From Sequoia sempervirens (Eukaryota; Streptophyta; Pinopsida; Cupressales; Cupressaceae), in assembly GCA_007258455.2 (NCBI GenBank), contig VDFB02373365.1:217987765-218051764 (forward strand): a stretch of 64,000 nt of DNA. Reading direction: 5' to 3'. Below are positions 44,860 through 55,999 of the stretch, in pieces. The position numbers were made by a program, and so were the translations under genes. A model generated the notes under the pieces. It saw nothing but the letters and a program-made list of their open reading frames with translations, was not told the DNA's origin and did no database searches. Every line of letters begins with the position of its first letter. The first letter of the stretch is position 1.

Positions 44860-46834
44860 ATGGAATTTGTGTATGGAACAAAAAAGTATTTTGAAAAGCA
44901 ACAATTGATAAGAGAAATTGAAGAATTGAAAGATATGGACAAGAATGAATACACAAATGCAGGAAGGTATTGGGCCCCTCAGGCGCCTGATAATACGATT
45001 GGAAACTTTTACAATGGAGGCAGTGCATATCATGTACAACAGAGCACTTATTCTCCACAATTGTCGAGGTAAGTAAATGCTTATCCAGTCCCTCCTAGAC
45101 AAAGATTGGAAAGTTATCAAGAATTCCAATGTGATCAGTGTCAAGTGCAATGTCAAGTGCAGCACAATTCTAATCCACTTGGAGATATCAGTCAGAATCT
45201 GCAACAAGGTATATATCAGAACCAACAATCTGAAAATGATGAATGTGTTAAAAATCTTTGGAAGGCCTTTCTTGACATAAGGAGTTATGAAGGAGAAGAT
45301 TTGACTTATCTATACAATAGAATGACAAATATCTGTATGCAATTACCTCCTAATTGTAGGCCTACAAGGGCCATGTTTGTTGAGCAGTTTGTAAGAGCAT
45401 GGGAGCCTAAATTAGTTTATTTTCCACAAAATCAGCGTACCTTTGATCTAGTGAATAAATTCATTGATGCCATGGAGCAGATAAGGTATGAGAACAATAT
45501 CAATGTTGAATCTAATGATTGTATTTCGGATAAGTATGGAGAAAATGATCAAATAATGCAGCCAGTAGAGGATAAGACATGTGCAAGTCAATATGATTCC
45601 TGTGATAGCTTGCATGAGGAAGATGAAGGTACAAGATATCTCTCTTGCATAACAGATTATGATAGGGAGAGAAATGTGTGTTATGAGGGATCTAGTGAAT
45701 ATTCAGATTGTGAAGATGCACCTGAGGATTTTGATCTGCAGTCAAGGGATTCTTCTACCTCTTATGAAGATCAGGATGAAGAGGCAATGGGAAATATTGA
45801 TTCATCTGATATATATGATGAAGTGATAGAAGAGGATCAGGTGATATTTTGCAAAGGTATGCCCATGAATGAACTTCGGGTATTTTCAAATCCACTTTAT
45901 GATAAAGAGGAGATATTTTTAGACAAACAAAGTGATGGAATAAATGATTGTGCTGGTAATATTTCTATTTTCTCATTCTCTGATGATCTTGGACCTCTTT
46001 TTGATGATGACAAAAGTGAAGAATATAATTGTAGTGATGAAAATGTAGAAACTTGTTCACTCAGTAGTGAGCAAATTTTAGACTTGCTAACTCTTGAATA
46101 CCAGAGATGTGTACATGAAGGTGATTCTAAGGTTTTGTGTCCAGCTTGCATTTGTTTTGATAGTGAAAGTTCTTTGTGTAATGATTCTTATGACTCTCAG
46201 TGCATTTCTCGAGTTGATGGTGAAGCCTTTCAAGTTGATCAAAAGTCTATGTCCATTCAGAATAAGGTATGTGATTTTGAAATTTCTAACTCATGTGAAG
46301 AGGACATTTTTTTGCATACCAAGGATGATAGAGCTCTAGATTTGTTTGGTTCATATATTCTTGATATTGGAGATGTGAGTCATATTCAAGTATTGTCTCC
46401 AAATGATCATTTGAAGGAGGTGCAAAAGGTTGCAGATTTGTTTGTTTCAGACAACATTAATATAACATAAATTTTTTGATTCTCAAGAGAAGTGCTTTGA
46501 TGGTGAATTTTTAATACAGTTGGGAGAGTGTTTCATAATTCATAATAGTGAGAAAGATAATGAGGAATTTTTCATTGAATATGCATACATTTTCTATGTT
46601 GAAAATAATAGAAGTTTGTTCCATGATGATGAAGAATTTGAACTGTTGAATGATGAAGAGATTTTGGGCCAAGCTGAGCTTGATGATTCTCTAGGAACTT
46701 GCAATAATAGTGATAGGAAGGATTGCATGAGTGTCTTCAAGAAGAATCTGATGATCTCGAGACAAAACCAAGTATTTGACAAGGGAAAGTATGGTTTGAG
46801 TTTCAGATCGCTCAAAACAGGTAAAGCAACATAG
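44860..46834 (+). pseudogene. Element IV gag-like acidic protein
   Basis: ATG 44860 opens a frame interrupted by one TAA (45070) and open again to 46470. A frameshift near 46475 continues it to TAG 46832, about 650 codons in all. The middle (LWKAFLDIRSYEGEDLTYLY, NRMTNICMQLPPNCRPTRAM, FVEQFVRAWEPKLVYFPQNQ; 45256-45438) has the plan of a retrotransposon gag core. The long C-terminal half is strongly acidic with repeated Cys (e.g. VLCPACICFDSESSLC), unlike a zinc knuckle. There are no catalytic motifs. Compared with its neighbours the frame is well kept, so selection may have acted on it. The acidic part's role is unknown. Confidence 0.65.
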
Positions 46835-47034
46835 AGGATTAAGGGTTTCCAGTGCATGGACAACTCTTGTTGGTCCTCTTTAAAATTATTTTCCATGCAC
46901 AGTAGTTTAGGGTTTTGGTTCACCTCCATCTTGCATTCATTTTGCATTCATTCCATCATGCTTCATGTCCATCTCCATTTTGCATTCATTTCCATTTCCA
47001 TTTTTTCCTTTTCGCTCACTGGTTCATCATTTTG

Positions 47035-47108
47035 TGTCTGGTTTGCTCACCCAAAGATTTTGGATCCTTGCAATGATCTTACTAACATTCATCCCCAGAC
47101 GGAGCCAC
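47035..47108 (+). other. 3' module of element IV (tRNA-Arg-3'-end-like, no PPT)
   Basis: TCCCCAGACGGAGCCAC aligns with TCCCCAGTGGAGTCACC, the complement of this element's own PBS, with one extra base and two changes. It directly abuts the 3' LTR. Upstream text (TGGTTTGCTC..CC.AAGATTTTGGAT) matches the same region of element A (TGGTCTGCTC..CCGAGATTCTGAAT). No purine run is present. Confidence 0.7.
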
Positions 47109-49081
47109 TATTGGAACTATAAAATTCTAGATAATTTCACATGTTTTCGTCCCCCCGAGTTTCCATATAAGTCCTCATCATATGAGCATAGGTCTATCTT
47201 CATTGCATTCTGCCCATTTCTTGCCATATGGTCTCATTGTTCCATTGGGTCTTGCATAATTCACATCATGGTCTGTATCGGTGTGACAATATCAGGGTCT
47301 CCCCGTTCCATTTTTCTTCTTGTAAACATCTGTGTTGCCTATTGGCAAGATGTTTTTTTTGTGTCACGGCGATTGGAGTTTACTCACTGGCAGCTATCAG
47401 AAAGAATTTTTCATGGTTTCGATGACACATGATGATACTTATCGGTAGGAGTTATACCATTGGGATGATGTTTCATCGAATTCAATATGTCTCCTTGACT
47501 AATGCATGGAGAGGTTCATCGGCAAGCACTAAGTGGTATCGATATTATGTCTTGGCGAGTATCTTTTGTCTTACCAACCAGTGGCAGGATGATACATATC
47601 GATAAGAGTTGGAGCTATTGAGATGAGGTCTCGATGAGTGACCTTCGGTCTGGCCAACATCACATATGGGGTTTCACTTCATCCAAAACATAAGGGTCTT
47701 CGGTGAGTGGTCATAGCAAAGTGTATATGTCTCACCGACGGAGCTTAAAAGGTTTTCTCAAATGGATTTCGGTGAGAGGTTGGTTGTGTCTCGCCGACTG
47801 AAAACACAAAGGGATGCGATATCGGTATGAGTTAAGGTTTTCGGCATGTGGTTTCAGCGAGTGACCTTCGGTCTCGCTAATGGAAAACAAAAAGGACCTT
47901 GTCGGCATAAAAAATGATTTGTCTCAGTGACACTCAAGGATGGTTGTGGTATTTTGGTACAACAAAGTGCACTCTACATGAGGTCTCTCCGATATCAAAA
48001 TGTTACGGTGACTGTGAATGAAACAAAAGGAAGCATATATCAAGTTAGGGCGATATACAAAGAGCACAGGCTAACAGCGATTGAATTTCCTTCAGCATAA
48101 CTATCTGGGTGACTTGGCGAATGATTAATAAGAATTCAAACACTATGGCCAACATGTGAATTTATAAAATACCATTACAGGCCAACATGAAATTTTCTCG
48201 AATACTGCGGCTGGCCAACTTGGAATATGAAGCAATATGATTCTTGATGCTGGTGTATAAATATGCACTCCCGATCATAATTGAAACATCAAATTTTAGA
48301 TGAGATCTTAGATAGATATAATAGATTAGGAATGGATACAGTAGAATAAAGTTCTCATTCCAGAGACTATGTTGCATGTTTTCAAATGGTGATTTCAATG
48401 AAATTTAGCTGGTGTGGTAGTTTATTTATGGTGTTAATTTTCTGTTGAATTTATTGAAAAGTATTGCTAAGCTGTCTCCAAGTTGATTCTTTCTAGTTGT
48501 TTAAATTGATATAACAAGTTTATTTTCAATTTATTAGTGTACATTTGTTGTATTTGTGTGATTAATTGACTGGTTCTTTCAAGGAGAGATTAAATCTTCT
48601 TAGTTGATCACAGTAATCAAGGAGATTCCTCTAGATTATTAAAGTAGAGCTTAGTAGTCATAATCTTGCATGTTTATACAAGTTATAAACAGATCATATG
48701 CCAACAATTTGAATTTCTACCAGAATAATTTGCCCACTTCTATTTCATTTGACTCTGCAATTTCATCATTCAGATTCATTCAGTTTCTTTACATCTGTTT
48801 TACATTTGTTAATTGAACACTTTAGGATTTAGATCAAAAGATTTCTATTTGTATCAAGTTTGAATTCATTTGTTCATTTCCATCTGCCATTATGGACAAG
48901 TCATTGCAAGAAGAATAATCATAAGTTAAGTCTGCTTCATTCAGATAGGTACACCCGCCTAGGTTTAGCAACACCTGAAAGAGTAGAAGGTTTAATTCAT
49001 TTGACCTTGTCTATTACCCTAAAACGTTGTGAAAGCTTGGAAACCTTTTGTGGTTCAAACTTGCATTTTTGAGAGCTAACA
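47109..49081 (+). repeat. Element IV 3' LTR
   Basis: 1,973 bp direct repeat of 42698-44674. The TATA copy is at 48256-48263. It is followed by duplication CCACC and then by element C gag. Confidence 0.88.
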
Positions 49082-49086
49082 CCACC

Positions 49087-50650
49087 TTCCTTAAATGGAG
49101 ACCAAATCCTCCTAACACCTTTCTTGATGCTTACATAAAGGTAGTTAAGGTTAGTACAGACTTGAGGTAGCACTTGTCAAGGCCTTTGCCATATTTGGGG
49201 CCTACTACTCACCCAACACAAATCCAAGCACTTAATTAGGCCTTGACCAATCATATTCCCATCATGAATCTTGTACCATAATTACCCTTGGTCCCACATC
49301 TAGGCCCTCGATTGAATTAGACCCCACCAATGCCTAGTTATCCCCAGAGTGTTAATCAGCCAGTCCATCCACAACAACAAGTTGGGTTCCCAACCTACCT
49401 AAAAAATTCTAAAGTACTAAATTAGTCTCTATGCTCAGGGAAACCACTGAGATATTCTCATAACAATGAAGGATCTGCATCCTATAGTAAGAATGACAAA
49501 GAGAGGTTGGATGAGCTGACAGAACAAGTCAAGAAGTTGACTATAAAGTAACTTATTTGAGGAACCAGAATAGCCAAATTCAGGCCACCCAGAGAAATAT
49601 ACAGTCCAATTATAATAGGGAAAACAAGGATTCTACACAAGGGTATGGACAAAAATTTGATAGAGGGAAATCATCTGGACAAGGGTTTGATAGAAGGAAC
49701 TGTCCAAGGAAAAAAAAACATGGAATACTAGGCCAAATAATGGAGGTGTCCCTACTCCATTAGAACAACCTGCCAATTAGGATAAACCTTCAAGTGTGTA
49801 CTTAGTTGAGGTAGCCTTGTTGGGATGGTGTAGACTCCATAAGATGAATCAACACTCCAAGTTAGATTGTCTTGAATTCCAAATTGTTGCATCTATCTTC
49901 TAGTATGAAGCTCAACAAGTTGAAAACAACTCCATTAATCAGAATTGGTACCATCTAGCTCTTATGATTCTTCAATATTAGTGTTGAATCATGCTTGTTT
50001 CCCATGAAGTGAAAAAAATGGACCAGAACAAGAAGCAAGTGAACAAGATGATGAATAAGAACAAGTATGCAATTAAGATGAAATTTCTTAGTTGTTCCAT
50101 GATAGTACTGAGAATGATAATGGTTCTTTAGATGAGGAAGAAACAGGTGTTGAAAAGTTTTAGATGTTCCACCAATGCACAAGATAGTATGATTTGAGGA
50201 ATAGGAAAGTTGGAGGTCCATTCACTACTTCAATTCCTCTAAATAACTTTGCTACACCACTTGATCCACAGGCTAATAACAATGCATCTTATCCTCATGT
50301 GCCAACATAGTATCTTTCAAAAGGAGGACAATCTAATCTCTCAAAGGGAAAGAACATTGATACAGGAAAGGAAAATTTGGTGGACCATTCCAAGGACACC
50401 CTTTTTGATATGAGCATAGAACAATTGGGTGAGTATGTAGTTGAGGAACTCAATAAAATCAAGGTAAGCCTCTCAGCTTTTGAATTGTTAAGGGTTCTGG
50501 CTATTAGAAATGCAGTCCTATGAGCTTTTAAGGTCAATGCAGTCTCTCAGGATAGAACCATTAGTGAAATAGCTAGGAAGGTATCTAGCTCATAGACATC
50601 AAAAGACCAAGGCCAAGGACAGTCTAAGGACAAGGGAAAAGAAAGGGATC
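49087..50650 (+). pseudogene. gag: Element C gag, C-terminal half
   Basis: Resumes after element IV with KWRPNPPNTFLDAYIKVVKV, then a Pro/Gln-rich linker, a basic Gln-rich part (RNQNSQIQATQRNIQSNYNR) and, after frameshifts, WCRLHKMNQHSKLDCLEF (about 49829). That last motif is a C-X2-H-X4-H-X4-C arrangement that may be a variant nucleocapsid zinc finger. A linker with an LGEYVVEELNKIKVSLSAFE helix leads to the protease. Many TAG and some TGA/TAA stops. Confidence 0.6.
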
Positions 50651-51075
50651 AAATTCAGGTGGCACAAGTTGATACTCCTATGAGTTTATTTCAAGGCAAG
50701 AATAAAACCCCTTCTTTTCTGATTTCTATTTGTATCTTTGGGAAAAAATTGCATAATTGCCTCTTAGATTTAGGATCCTCTACAAATGTCATTCTCTTTG
50801 TTGTTTGTAAAGCCTTAGGTATTACTCTTGTAGCTTCTCAATGAAAGGTCGCTTAGTTGGATAAAACAAAGGAGAATGTAGTAGGAGAACTAAATATGAT
50901 TCCCATGCAAGTTGCATCAGACCCTAGGATCCAACATATTAGCAACATTCAAGTGGCAGATATCCCTGATGCATATGGTCTTATATTAGGCAAGGATTTC
51001 ACTAAGGCATTAAATGGATATGTGTCAAATCATCATTATCACATGTGGCTTCCTTGGAAAGGAGTGCCAAACTAG
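50651..51075 (+). pseudogene. Element C aspartic protease
   Basis: The catalytic loop reads CLLDLGSSTNVI (near 50764), D-L-G in place of D-S-G as in several Tat-type proteases. The C-terminal block is GLILGKDFTKALNGYVS. Stops (TGA, TAG) at about 50842-50856 separate two open parts in the same frame. Confidence 0.75.
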
Positions 51076-51629
51076 ATTAGAATTGAAAGGGAACCAAGGC
51101 TAAAGTACGTGATTACTGAATATCAAAATACTTCAAATGAGGTATTGGTATCTAAAGCTAGCCTAGGGAATTATGTACTGGTAGCCACCCCCAAGAACTA
51201 GGCACAAATGAAATATTCATGCTTTAGGATGTGCCCAAGGAGCTCACTCAAGAATCTATCAATACTAGAGTATTGGTAGAGTCAATAGAAGAGGGGGGTG
51301 ATCAATAAGATGATCATCTTATCCTATTGGATACCAAGAGTTTATTCAAAAATGCATAGAAGACAAAATATAGCTAGGTAGGGATATGAACTTCGAAGAA
51401 TTACTCCTTCCAAACTGGTACAGGGTCCACAATGCCTCTCACCCTGAGTTAGAATGTTGTCTATGCCAAACAACAGTGGAGGAAATAAATAGCTGCAATA
51501 ACCCACCAACAACTATTAGGATAAATGTGCAAAGTGTTTAGGATGATCCTAAGGATAAAAGGCTGATGTCCTAGGAGGATTCCTTGAGCAACAATAGAAA
51601 TAATGAAGATGGATCAAAAGGGTCAAGTG

Positions 51630-52125
51630 TTGTTGGTTGTTGGACACTCAGATTTTATGGATCTAAGTCCAAGCAAGGAGTTGGGGATGGGTTTAAACTA
51701 ATTATTCCTAATGGTAAAACTTTCTTTGCTACTCATAATTTAGTTCCATTGCACTAATAATGTTGCCGAATACAAAGCCTTAATTCATGGAGTAATTGAT
51801 GGCCCTGAAAAAGAAGGTCAAGATCTTACAAGTATTTAGGGACTCTGAGTTGGTAGTGAGGCAAGTCAGAAGGCAGTATTCATTTCATGATAGAAGAATG
51901 ACCAATTGCTGGCACAGAGTATGGGATTTAATTGAGGGGTCTGATGCTTTTAACATTCAACTAATACCTCAAAGTAAAAATAAAATTGCAAATGATTTAG
52001 CACAAGTGGAAATCATGTTGCAACCCTTGTCACTCTATGGATTAAATAAGTTCATTTTGGAGCTCACTCTAGTATGCTTAGTACTTGACAATGTAACCAA
52101 TTTTCAACTATTTGAGGATGATTAG
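51630..52125 (+). pseudogene. Element C extra (aRNH-type) RNase H, upstream of RT
   Basis: WTLRFYGSKSKQGVGDGFKL (first catalytic Asp changed to Tyr), PNGKTFFATHNL, then after a frameshift the NNVAEYKALIHG block. The frame at 51796 continues with DSELVVRQVRRQYS, RVWDLIEGSDAFNIQL and KNKIANDLAQVE. This is the same domain type and position (between protease and RT) as in element A. It is broken by frameshifts near 51760. Confidence 0.8.
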
Positions 52126-52485
52126 CATATTCTTGATTTTATTACAAGCTCTAATGTTTCACTGCTTAGAAAATTGATGAAGTAGAGCACCAGGAGAAAA
52201 AAATGGACTTGGAAGGAGTCATCAAATTGAAAAAAAACACAATCCCAAGAGGAATGGTATAGCTGGAAAGGATCTTTGATCTAGAAAGAATAAAGGATTA
52301 GGAATAATAGAACAAAAAGGATTCCATTAGCAGCCAGTGTGATACGTATAATATGGGAACTCTAGATGATGTCAAGAATGTTTTCATTGGGAAGGTGTGT
52401 ACTCCAGAAGAAAGGAAGGGGATAATAGATGCACTTCATGTATACCAAGATGCCATAGCCTAGAGCTATGAAGATCTGAAGACAT

Positions 52486-53165
52486 ATGATACCTCAATCA
52501 TTATGCATACTATTCCTCTCAAGCGGGGTGCCAAGAAATTTAGGCAAAGACAGAGACAAATTAATGCCCTATTGGAACCAATTATCCAGAAGGAGGTACA
52601 AAAATTATTGTCTTCTTGCATCATTTTTCCAATTAGACACTCTACTTGGGTTGCTAACCTGGTTCTAGTAAGGAAGAAAAATGGAGAAATCAGACTCTAC
52701 ATTGACTTCAAAAATCTTAATCGTGCCCTAGAAAAGGGAAATTACCCTATCCCATCATTATATGAGGTGTTATAAATTGTCAATGGATCCCAGATGATGC
52801 CCTTCTTAGATGGATACTCAAAGTATAATCAGATTATGGTACAGTATGAGGATAGACACAAGATTTCCTTCAACACAAAATGGGGTACCTTTTCCTATAG
52901 AAGAATGCCTTTTGGATTGATTAATGTAGGAGCTACCTTTTAGAGGGCCATGGGAATTACCTTTAAGGATATTATCGATAAGCGTATTATCATCTACATG
53001 GATGATTTGACTATTTTCTAAAAGAAAAGGGTTGATCATATTTCAGATTTATGCAAGGTGTTCCAGAGATGTAGAAAATTTGGTATTTCACTCAATCCTA
53101 ATAAATGCATCTTTGGAGTAACCGAGGGGAAGTTGTTGGGCCATGTTATCTCAGAAAAATGGCAT
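52486..53165 (+). pseudogene. Element C reverse transcriptase
   Basis: Frame starting at 52503: QINALLEPIIQKEVQKLLSS, ANLVLVRKKNGEIRLYIDFK, then TAA and TAG interruptions, MPFLDGYSKYNQI, WGTFSYRRMPFGLINVGATF and the intact YMDD at 52995-53006. A frameshift at about 53155 leads into the connection/RNase H. Confidence 0.85.
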
Positions 53166-53720
53166 ATCTATTGATCCCAAACGAATAGAATCCATATTGA
53201 AAATCCAACCTCCAACCAGTAAGAAGGAGATGAAATCTTTCTTTGGAAAAATTAATTTCGTCAGGAAGTTTATTATTAGGTTTTCAAAGATAGTTAAACC
53301 TTTGAACACTATGCTAAAACAGGATGCAAAAGTTGAATGGAATGATGAAGAAAAAGAGGCATTTGCAGAGATTAAGAGGGCAATAATTGATCAAAGAAAT
53401 GAGCACCCTATAGACCTCATGAGTGCTCCATTGAAAGACATAGAATTAAAGTACCCCAATGTGGAAAAACAAGCTTATGCACTGGTCAAAGGTGTGAAGA
53501 AGTTCCAACACTACATCCTAAGAAACAAAGTCTTTGCAATAGTGCTAGACCCTATGGTCAAACTTCTGTTGATGCAGAGTGAGTTGGGAGAGTGAAGGGA
53601 AAAATGGGTCACAATGCTATAGGAGTATGACATCGAAATACAACCTATGAAACTTGTGAGAGGGAAAGTATTGACTAAGACCATGGAAGAAATTGGTCCT
53701 AATATCATAGCCCAGTAGTA
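53143..53720 (+). pseudogene. Element C gypsy RNase H, partly deleted
   Basis: The RT thumb (FFGKINFVRKFIIRFSKIVK) is intact. The RNase H that follows jumps from the AFAEIKRAII linker to MSAPLKDIELKYPNVEKQAY, so the first catalytic segment is missing. It then runs YALVKGVKKFQHYILRNKVF to TGA 53593. Later text (EYDIEIQPMKLVRGKVLT) is its C-terminal end. Confidence 0.7.
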
Positions 53721-55002
53721 CCACCTTTAATACATCTCTCCTGATGAATGGTATGATGATATTGTCTATTACTTGCTGAATCAAAAGTGTCCTACTCATC
53801 TTTCACAGTACAATAGAGGGTATTATGCTTAAAGAGTGACAACTATATGTTAAAAGGGGCTATCCTGTATAAGAAGAACCATGAGGGCATCTACCTTCAC
53901 TATCTTGGGAAAAAAGAGGTTGTCTAGGTGATGACATCATTTCATGATAAGTATGGTACATGCCATGGTTCTAGACCAGCTACCGCACACCAAATCTTAA
54001 GATTAGGATATTATTAGCTTAATCTATTTAAGGATGCTCACAATCACGTAAGAACTTTCCATGTATGTCAGAATGTAGCTAGCAAGGAGAAGCATTCAAC
54101 ACTTCTGCTACAGTCAGTGACTAAGGTGAAACCATTCACACAATGAGGATTGGAATTTATTGGTCCAATTAACCCATCTTCTTCTAAAAGCCACAGGTAT
54201 ATTCTTATCGTAACTGATTATTTTACTAGATGGACTAAAGCCCTTTCCTGTAAATAGTGTACTTTTGAGGTAGTGATCAATTTTCTGGAATAAGGTATTA
54301 TCAATCATTTTGGTTGTCCAAATGCTTTAGTCTATGTTAATGATCCTACATTTTCCTCATTAAAGTTTTCAGGATGGGCATTTGATCATGGCATCATCAT
54401 TAAGTTTGCTTCTAACTATTACCCACAAGGAAATGGTTTGGCTAAGTCTACAAACAAGAACCTTTTGAAAATCATCCACAAACTACTAGAGAGAAATCCT
54501 AAGGATTGGTATACCTAGCTCATATTTTCTATTTGGGTAGATCGTACTAGACACAAATCCTCCCTAGAACCTCTCCTTATCACCTTGTGTATGGTCTTGA
54601 GCCAGTATTTCCAATCCAGCTAAAAATCCCCACCTTGCAATTTATTAATGATTACTATGATGAAGGGGATAGACATGAGGCTCGTCTAGTTGAGCTTCTA
54701 CACCTTGAGGAGAAGAGAGATGAAGTATTAGAGAAATTTGGTAAGCACCAAGGCATTGTCAAGAGATGGTTTGATCAAAAATACAAGGTGAAAGCATTCA
54801 AAATATCTAATCTGGACTTATATTGGGACAAAGCACACGACAAAAGGGGAGAACATGGAAAATTTGGCAAGCTTTGGCTTGGCCCCTTTTAGATCTCAGA
54901 GATATTGGGAGATAATGCTTTCTGTTTGAAGACTCTCACTAGAGAGGATGTCCCATTGCCTGTCAATGGGCAATATTTGAAGCATTATTTCCTAGCCTGA
55001 GC
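53721..55002 (+). pseudogene. Element C integrase and GPF-like C-terminus, heavily decayed
   Basis: Spread over several frames: DEWYDDIVYYLLNQKCPTHL, the zinc part (HHQILRLGYYW-like; VRTFHVCQNVASKEK), GLEFIGPINPSSSKSHRYIL (first Asp now Glu), VYVNDPTFSSLKF and YYPQGNGLAKSTNKNLLKII (Glu now Lys). Two of three catalytic residues are therefore lost. From 54587 the C-terminus is open, with RGEHGKFGKLWLGPF. After one TAG it ends VNGQYLKHYFLA, TGA about 55000, like element A. Confidence 0.75.
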
Positions 55003-55920
55003 TATTTTCAGCTCTCCCTTGTAAATAGCTAGTTTAGGTGTTGGTTTCTTTTGGGTTTTCTTTTTCTTTTGTTTTCATTTTCTACTTTGGTTGGTTTGCT
55101 TTGGTTTGGTTTGCTTTCTAGTTCTAGTTAGTGTAGGTTTTCTTTTGTTTAGGTTTGGGTTTGGAGTTAATTGTTTTTTCTAGTTTTGGGTTCCCTTGTT
55201 CTCTTTTGGGAGTGTTGCACCTACCCAACAACCATTGCATTATTAGGGACCATTCTAAGTATTTCTTTTACAAACTTTATTCACCCTTCTAGGATAGGTT
55301 GGTGGAAGTCCTTTATTTAGTGTCACATTTGCTAAATGCTTAAAGTGGATGAGTCCTTGGATTAAGTTTGTTCCAGAATGTGCTTGAGTCTTATACTTAC
55401 ACAAACATCTTAAGAATCTTGAGGCTGTTGAAGGTTCCTCATGAGGTTTAGTTAAGTGAAAAATCCTTTTTCTGCTTCACTGCCACTATGATTCTCAGCC
55501 CTGAGTGTGAGCTTCATTGCTCATAGGTTGAAAATGAAAAAATTAGAAAGAAAAGAATATCATAAAAGAAAAGAAAAGGAAAATATTGAAAAATAAAAAG
55601 AAGTGAATTCAATTTATTAGGAGTATTTGAATATCTCCATCGGGGCTATGGACACCTGGCTGGTAGTAGAGCTATGTTTGGGAGAATCACATCGATAACT
55701 TTGTTGAGGCTATGGACACCTAACTAGTAGCAAGGCTCTATCTAGGTTGCTATTGAAGTTAGAATCTGTACTTAGCTTGACTTGACTGACCTTGGTTCCT
55801 TGTAGTAGTTGAGGGAGGTAAATGAACACATCTACACACACTCGAATTTCAACACAAGAAGGACCTACTTGTCCATTGGATTTGAAACTTTGTTTATGGG
55901 TGACTTCATGCAAGGACCAA
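55003..55920 (+). other. Spacer between pol and the 3' module of element C
   Basis: No gene. It holds T/G-rich text (55030-55190), an A/G-rich tract (55529-55606, about 400 bp too far upstream to be a normal PPT) and a phrase CTATGGACACCTRRCTRGTAG repeated 64 bp apart (55646 and 55710). Confidence 0.5.
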
Positions 55921-55999
55921 AACCGGAGATTTTGGGTTCTTGATTCCAGTTTGTCATCAAAATTCTCTAGAGAATTTTCCCAGTGGAGTCACTATTTTT
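55921..55999 (+). other. 3' module of element C: palindrome plus tRNA-Arg-like sequence, no PPT
   Basis: A perfect 20-bp palindrome (AAAATTCTCTAGAGAATTTT, 55959-55978) is followed by CCCAGTGGAGTCAC (55979-55992), the sense 3' end of tRNA-Arg. Upstream, ACCGGAGATTTTGGGTTC and GATTCCAG (55922-55949) resemble the variable loop and T-arm of plant tRNA-Arg as I remember it. The element's own PBS is of another type, so this is not just an inverted PBS. Confidence 0.6.

Larger units (their letters stand above)
42698..49081 (+). mobile_element. Element IV: non-autonomous gag-only LTR retrotransposon (TR-GAG-like) nested in C
   Basis: LTRs are 42698-44674 and 47109-49081 (about 1.97 kb each), TGTTGGAAC...CTAACA, with TG mutated to TA at the 3' LTR start. 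The target duplication is ACACC (42693-42697) against CCACC (49082-49086), one mismatch. The internal region is only 2.4 kb and has a PBS and one long gag-like frame but no protease, RT or integrase. Its LTR start, PBS and 3' module match element A, so an A-like element probably mobilised it. A 120-bp LTR sample shows about 9 differences, mostly transitions. Confidence 0.88.

Noticed and set aside
55529..55606. A/G-rich tract as the PPT of element C
   Set aside because: It lies about 400 bp before the 3' LTR, contains several pyrimidines, and no equivalent exists in A or IV. At most it is an auxiliary primer.
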